Shown piece by piece: positions 63,147-64,000 of a DNA stretch of 64,000 bases. The DNA is from Pannonibacter sp. XCT-53 (GTDB taxonomy: Bacteria > Pseudomonadota > Alphaproteobacteria > Rhizobiales > Stappiaceae). The stretch lies in contig NZ_JAABLQ010000001.1 of assembly GCF_009915765.1 (NCBI RefSeq), forward strand, positions 2,170,001 to 2,234,000, written 5' to 3'. The position numbers were made by a program, and so were the translations under genes. Position 1 is the stretch's first letter. Every line of letters starts with the position of its first letter. The notes beneath the pieces were generated by a model. It saw nothing but the letters and a program-made list of their open reading frames with translations, had not been told where the DNA came from and ran no database searches.

Positions 63147-63476
63147 AACAATCTCCAGCAATTCAATTTACGAACTACGATGGAACAGACGGCCGCCGCC
63201 AACGCGACGACGTTGGGGTATCTATGCCACAGATCCTGAGCCTTGTCACTGAATTTTAAACATATCGTTAACCGCAAGGCCGCGAAGGGCTTAGCCCCGC
63301 CCGAGAACCTGCCGCTAAGGCAGCTCAAGGCCTATCCGTGGCCAATATGGCATTGAAAGGCTTGTGTTTGCCCGCCAGCTCCGGCATCCGTGTCTGGCGA
63401 GGACCATGGACGGCACACGCCTGCTGTCCGCCTGTCCCGCTTTTGCATGCACTTTCTTTGCCGGATCCGTGATTGA
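63147..63476. promoter_or_regulatory. Divergent promoter region
   Basis: A 330-base gap between divergent genes. Near 63240-63280 it is AT-rich (CACTGAATTTTAAACATATCG), suitable for a promoter of either gene. No clear dyad or repeat was noticed. Confidence 0.35.
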
Positions 63477-64000
63477 ATGAGTGCTCCGTTGTCCTCCCGT
63501 CCGCCCCGTCTGCGCGCAGATCCCGTTTTCGCGGTTGCTGCCGGCTGCCTCGGGGCCGTCATGATCGTGATCGGTGCTGTCGTTCTCTGGCAGGAGACAA
63601 GCATTTTCCTGACCAGCGGCCAGAGCCGGTCCGAGCGTCTGGCCCCGCTTCTGACGGGGGACGTGCAGACCGGCCTGTCCGGATATGCGAACCGCATCCT
63701 GCTCCAGGATTGCGACGAGGCGATGAACTCGACCTTCGGCCGGCTGCTGCCGCAGGACACGCGCCGGGCCTATGCCGGCAACTGTGACCGCCTCGCCGAC
63801 GAGGTGCTCGACCAGCGGCCGGCCGATGGCCTCGCCCTGCTGATCAAGGCCAGCGCCAATTTCATCCTCGGCAACGACAGCGAGGCCGCCGCCGCCCTGA
63901 CCCTGTCGCAGAAGCTGAGCCCCGGCGAGGGCTGGCTTGCCGACGGCCGTCTGAAGCAGGGCTTGCCGCGGTATGCCGACCTGCCGGACGAGGCAAAGGC
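63477..64000 (+). CDS. Truncated membrane protein with a periplasmic TPR-like part
   Basis: The frame opens at ATG 63477 and is still open at the right edge (174 codons visible). One transmembrane helix (VFAVAAGCLGAVMIVIGAVVLW, residues 23-44) is followed by a soluble part (ILLQDCDEAMNSTFGRLLPQ, two cysteines DC and NC) and a helical TPR-like repeat (ADGLALLIKASANFILGN, SEAAAALTLSQKLSPGEG). The C-terminus is outside the window, so its role cannot be stated. Confidence 0.65.
   Translation, partial: MSAPLSSRPPRLRADPVFAVAAGCLGAVMIVIGAVVLWQETSIFLTSGQSRSERLAPLLTGDVQTGLSGYANRILLQDCDEAMNSTFGRLLPQDTRRAYAGNCDRLADEVLDQRPADGLALLIKASANFILGNDSEAAAALTLSQKLSPGEGWLADGRLKQGLPRYADLPDEAK

Noticed and set aside
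62502..63239. 245-codon plus-strand frame over the small secreted gene
   Set aside because: It crosses a bidirectional terminator and lies opposite a gene with a signal peptide and good ribosome-binding site.

Overview
The window is 64 kb of a high-GC alphaproteobacterial chromosome. Rhizobial-type ornithine decarboxylase/homospermidine synthase genes, a TIGR03808-type Tat-exported repeat protein, a rhizobial-type (type II) asparaginase, a BTLCP-type transglutaminase-like protein, a MeaB/methylmalonyl-CoA mutase pair and a form I cox cluster point to Hyphomicrobiales (Rhizobiales). A marine, Stappiaceae-like lineage fits best. That placement is inferred from gene content only. No rRNA, tRNA, CRISPR array, intact prophage, transposase or integrase was seen.

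Layout. 0-6 kb: the 3' end of a MocR-like gene, methylmalonyl-CoA mutase (mutB and mutA, overlapping by ATGA) on the minus strand, and a divergent LuxR-type regulator with a long structured leader. 6-16 kb: two small conserved proteins, a HerA/DUF853 ATPase, the pantothenate genes panB-panC, a Tat-exported multicopper oxidase, an M20 dipeptidase and an MHS-type MFS transporter with an extra domain. 16-25 kb: a Tat-exported beta-helix protein, meaB (the chaperone for the mutase 13 kb away), a DUF1131 lipoprotein, the group aminotransferase/asparaginase/LOG, and a membrane-bound class III adenylate cyclase. 25-29 kb: a polyamine operon (ornithine decarboxylase, GNAT, homospermidine synthase) with a long leader that may be a speF-type RNA. 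29-41 kb: an EF-hand periplasmic protein divergent from a two-component system, a cupin, a Na+/H+ exchanger fused to a cyclic-nucleotide-binding domain, an EamA exporter, malate synthase G and a second cyclase broken by a one-base frameshift. 41-44 kb: a 43-aa protein, a 305-bp foldback element, a SulP transporter and an XRE regulator. 44-54.5 kb: a carbon monoxide dehydrogenase cluster, read on the minus strand as coxC, coxM, coxS, coxL, coxD, coxE, coxF, coxG and a small membrane protein. 54.5-64 kb: an SDR, an orphan ParD-like antitoxin, mnmD and an mnmC-type FAD oxidase as separate divergent genes, an unrecognised 492-aa protein, YbaK, galE, a transglutaminase-like cysteine peptidase homologue, a small secreted protein and a truncated membrane protein.

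The best-supported coherent system is CO oxidation. CoxL carries the form I active-site motif AYRCSFR. CoxD/E/F/G are maturation factors, and CoxC is a MHYT-LytTR membrane sensor. The 402-bp gap between coxC and coxM holds a phased array of TGCAC boxes, including an exact 13-bp direct repeat spaced 21 bp, which is a natural candidate for the CoxC operator. A foldback of about 170 bp sits between the structural and maturation genes.

Two further patterns stand out. Many gene borders carry private degenerate tandem 'stutter' repeats (8-15 bp units, different sequence at each locus), one of which supplies the ribosome-binding site and start codon of a response regulator. There are also two large foldback elements of different sequence families. 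Start codons were chosen from visible Shine-Dalgarno sequences and family lengths, and are given in the entries where they matter.
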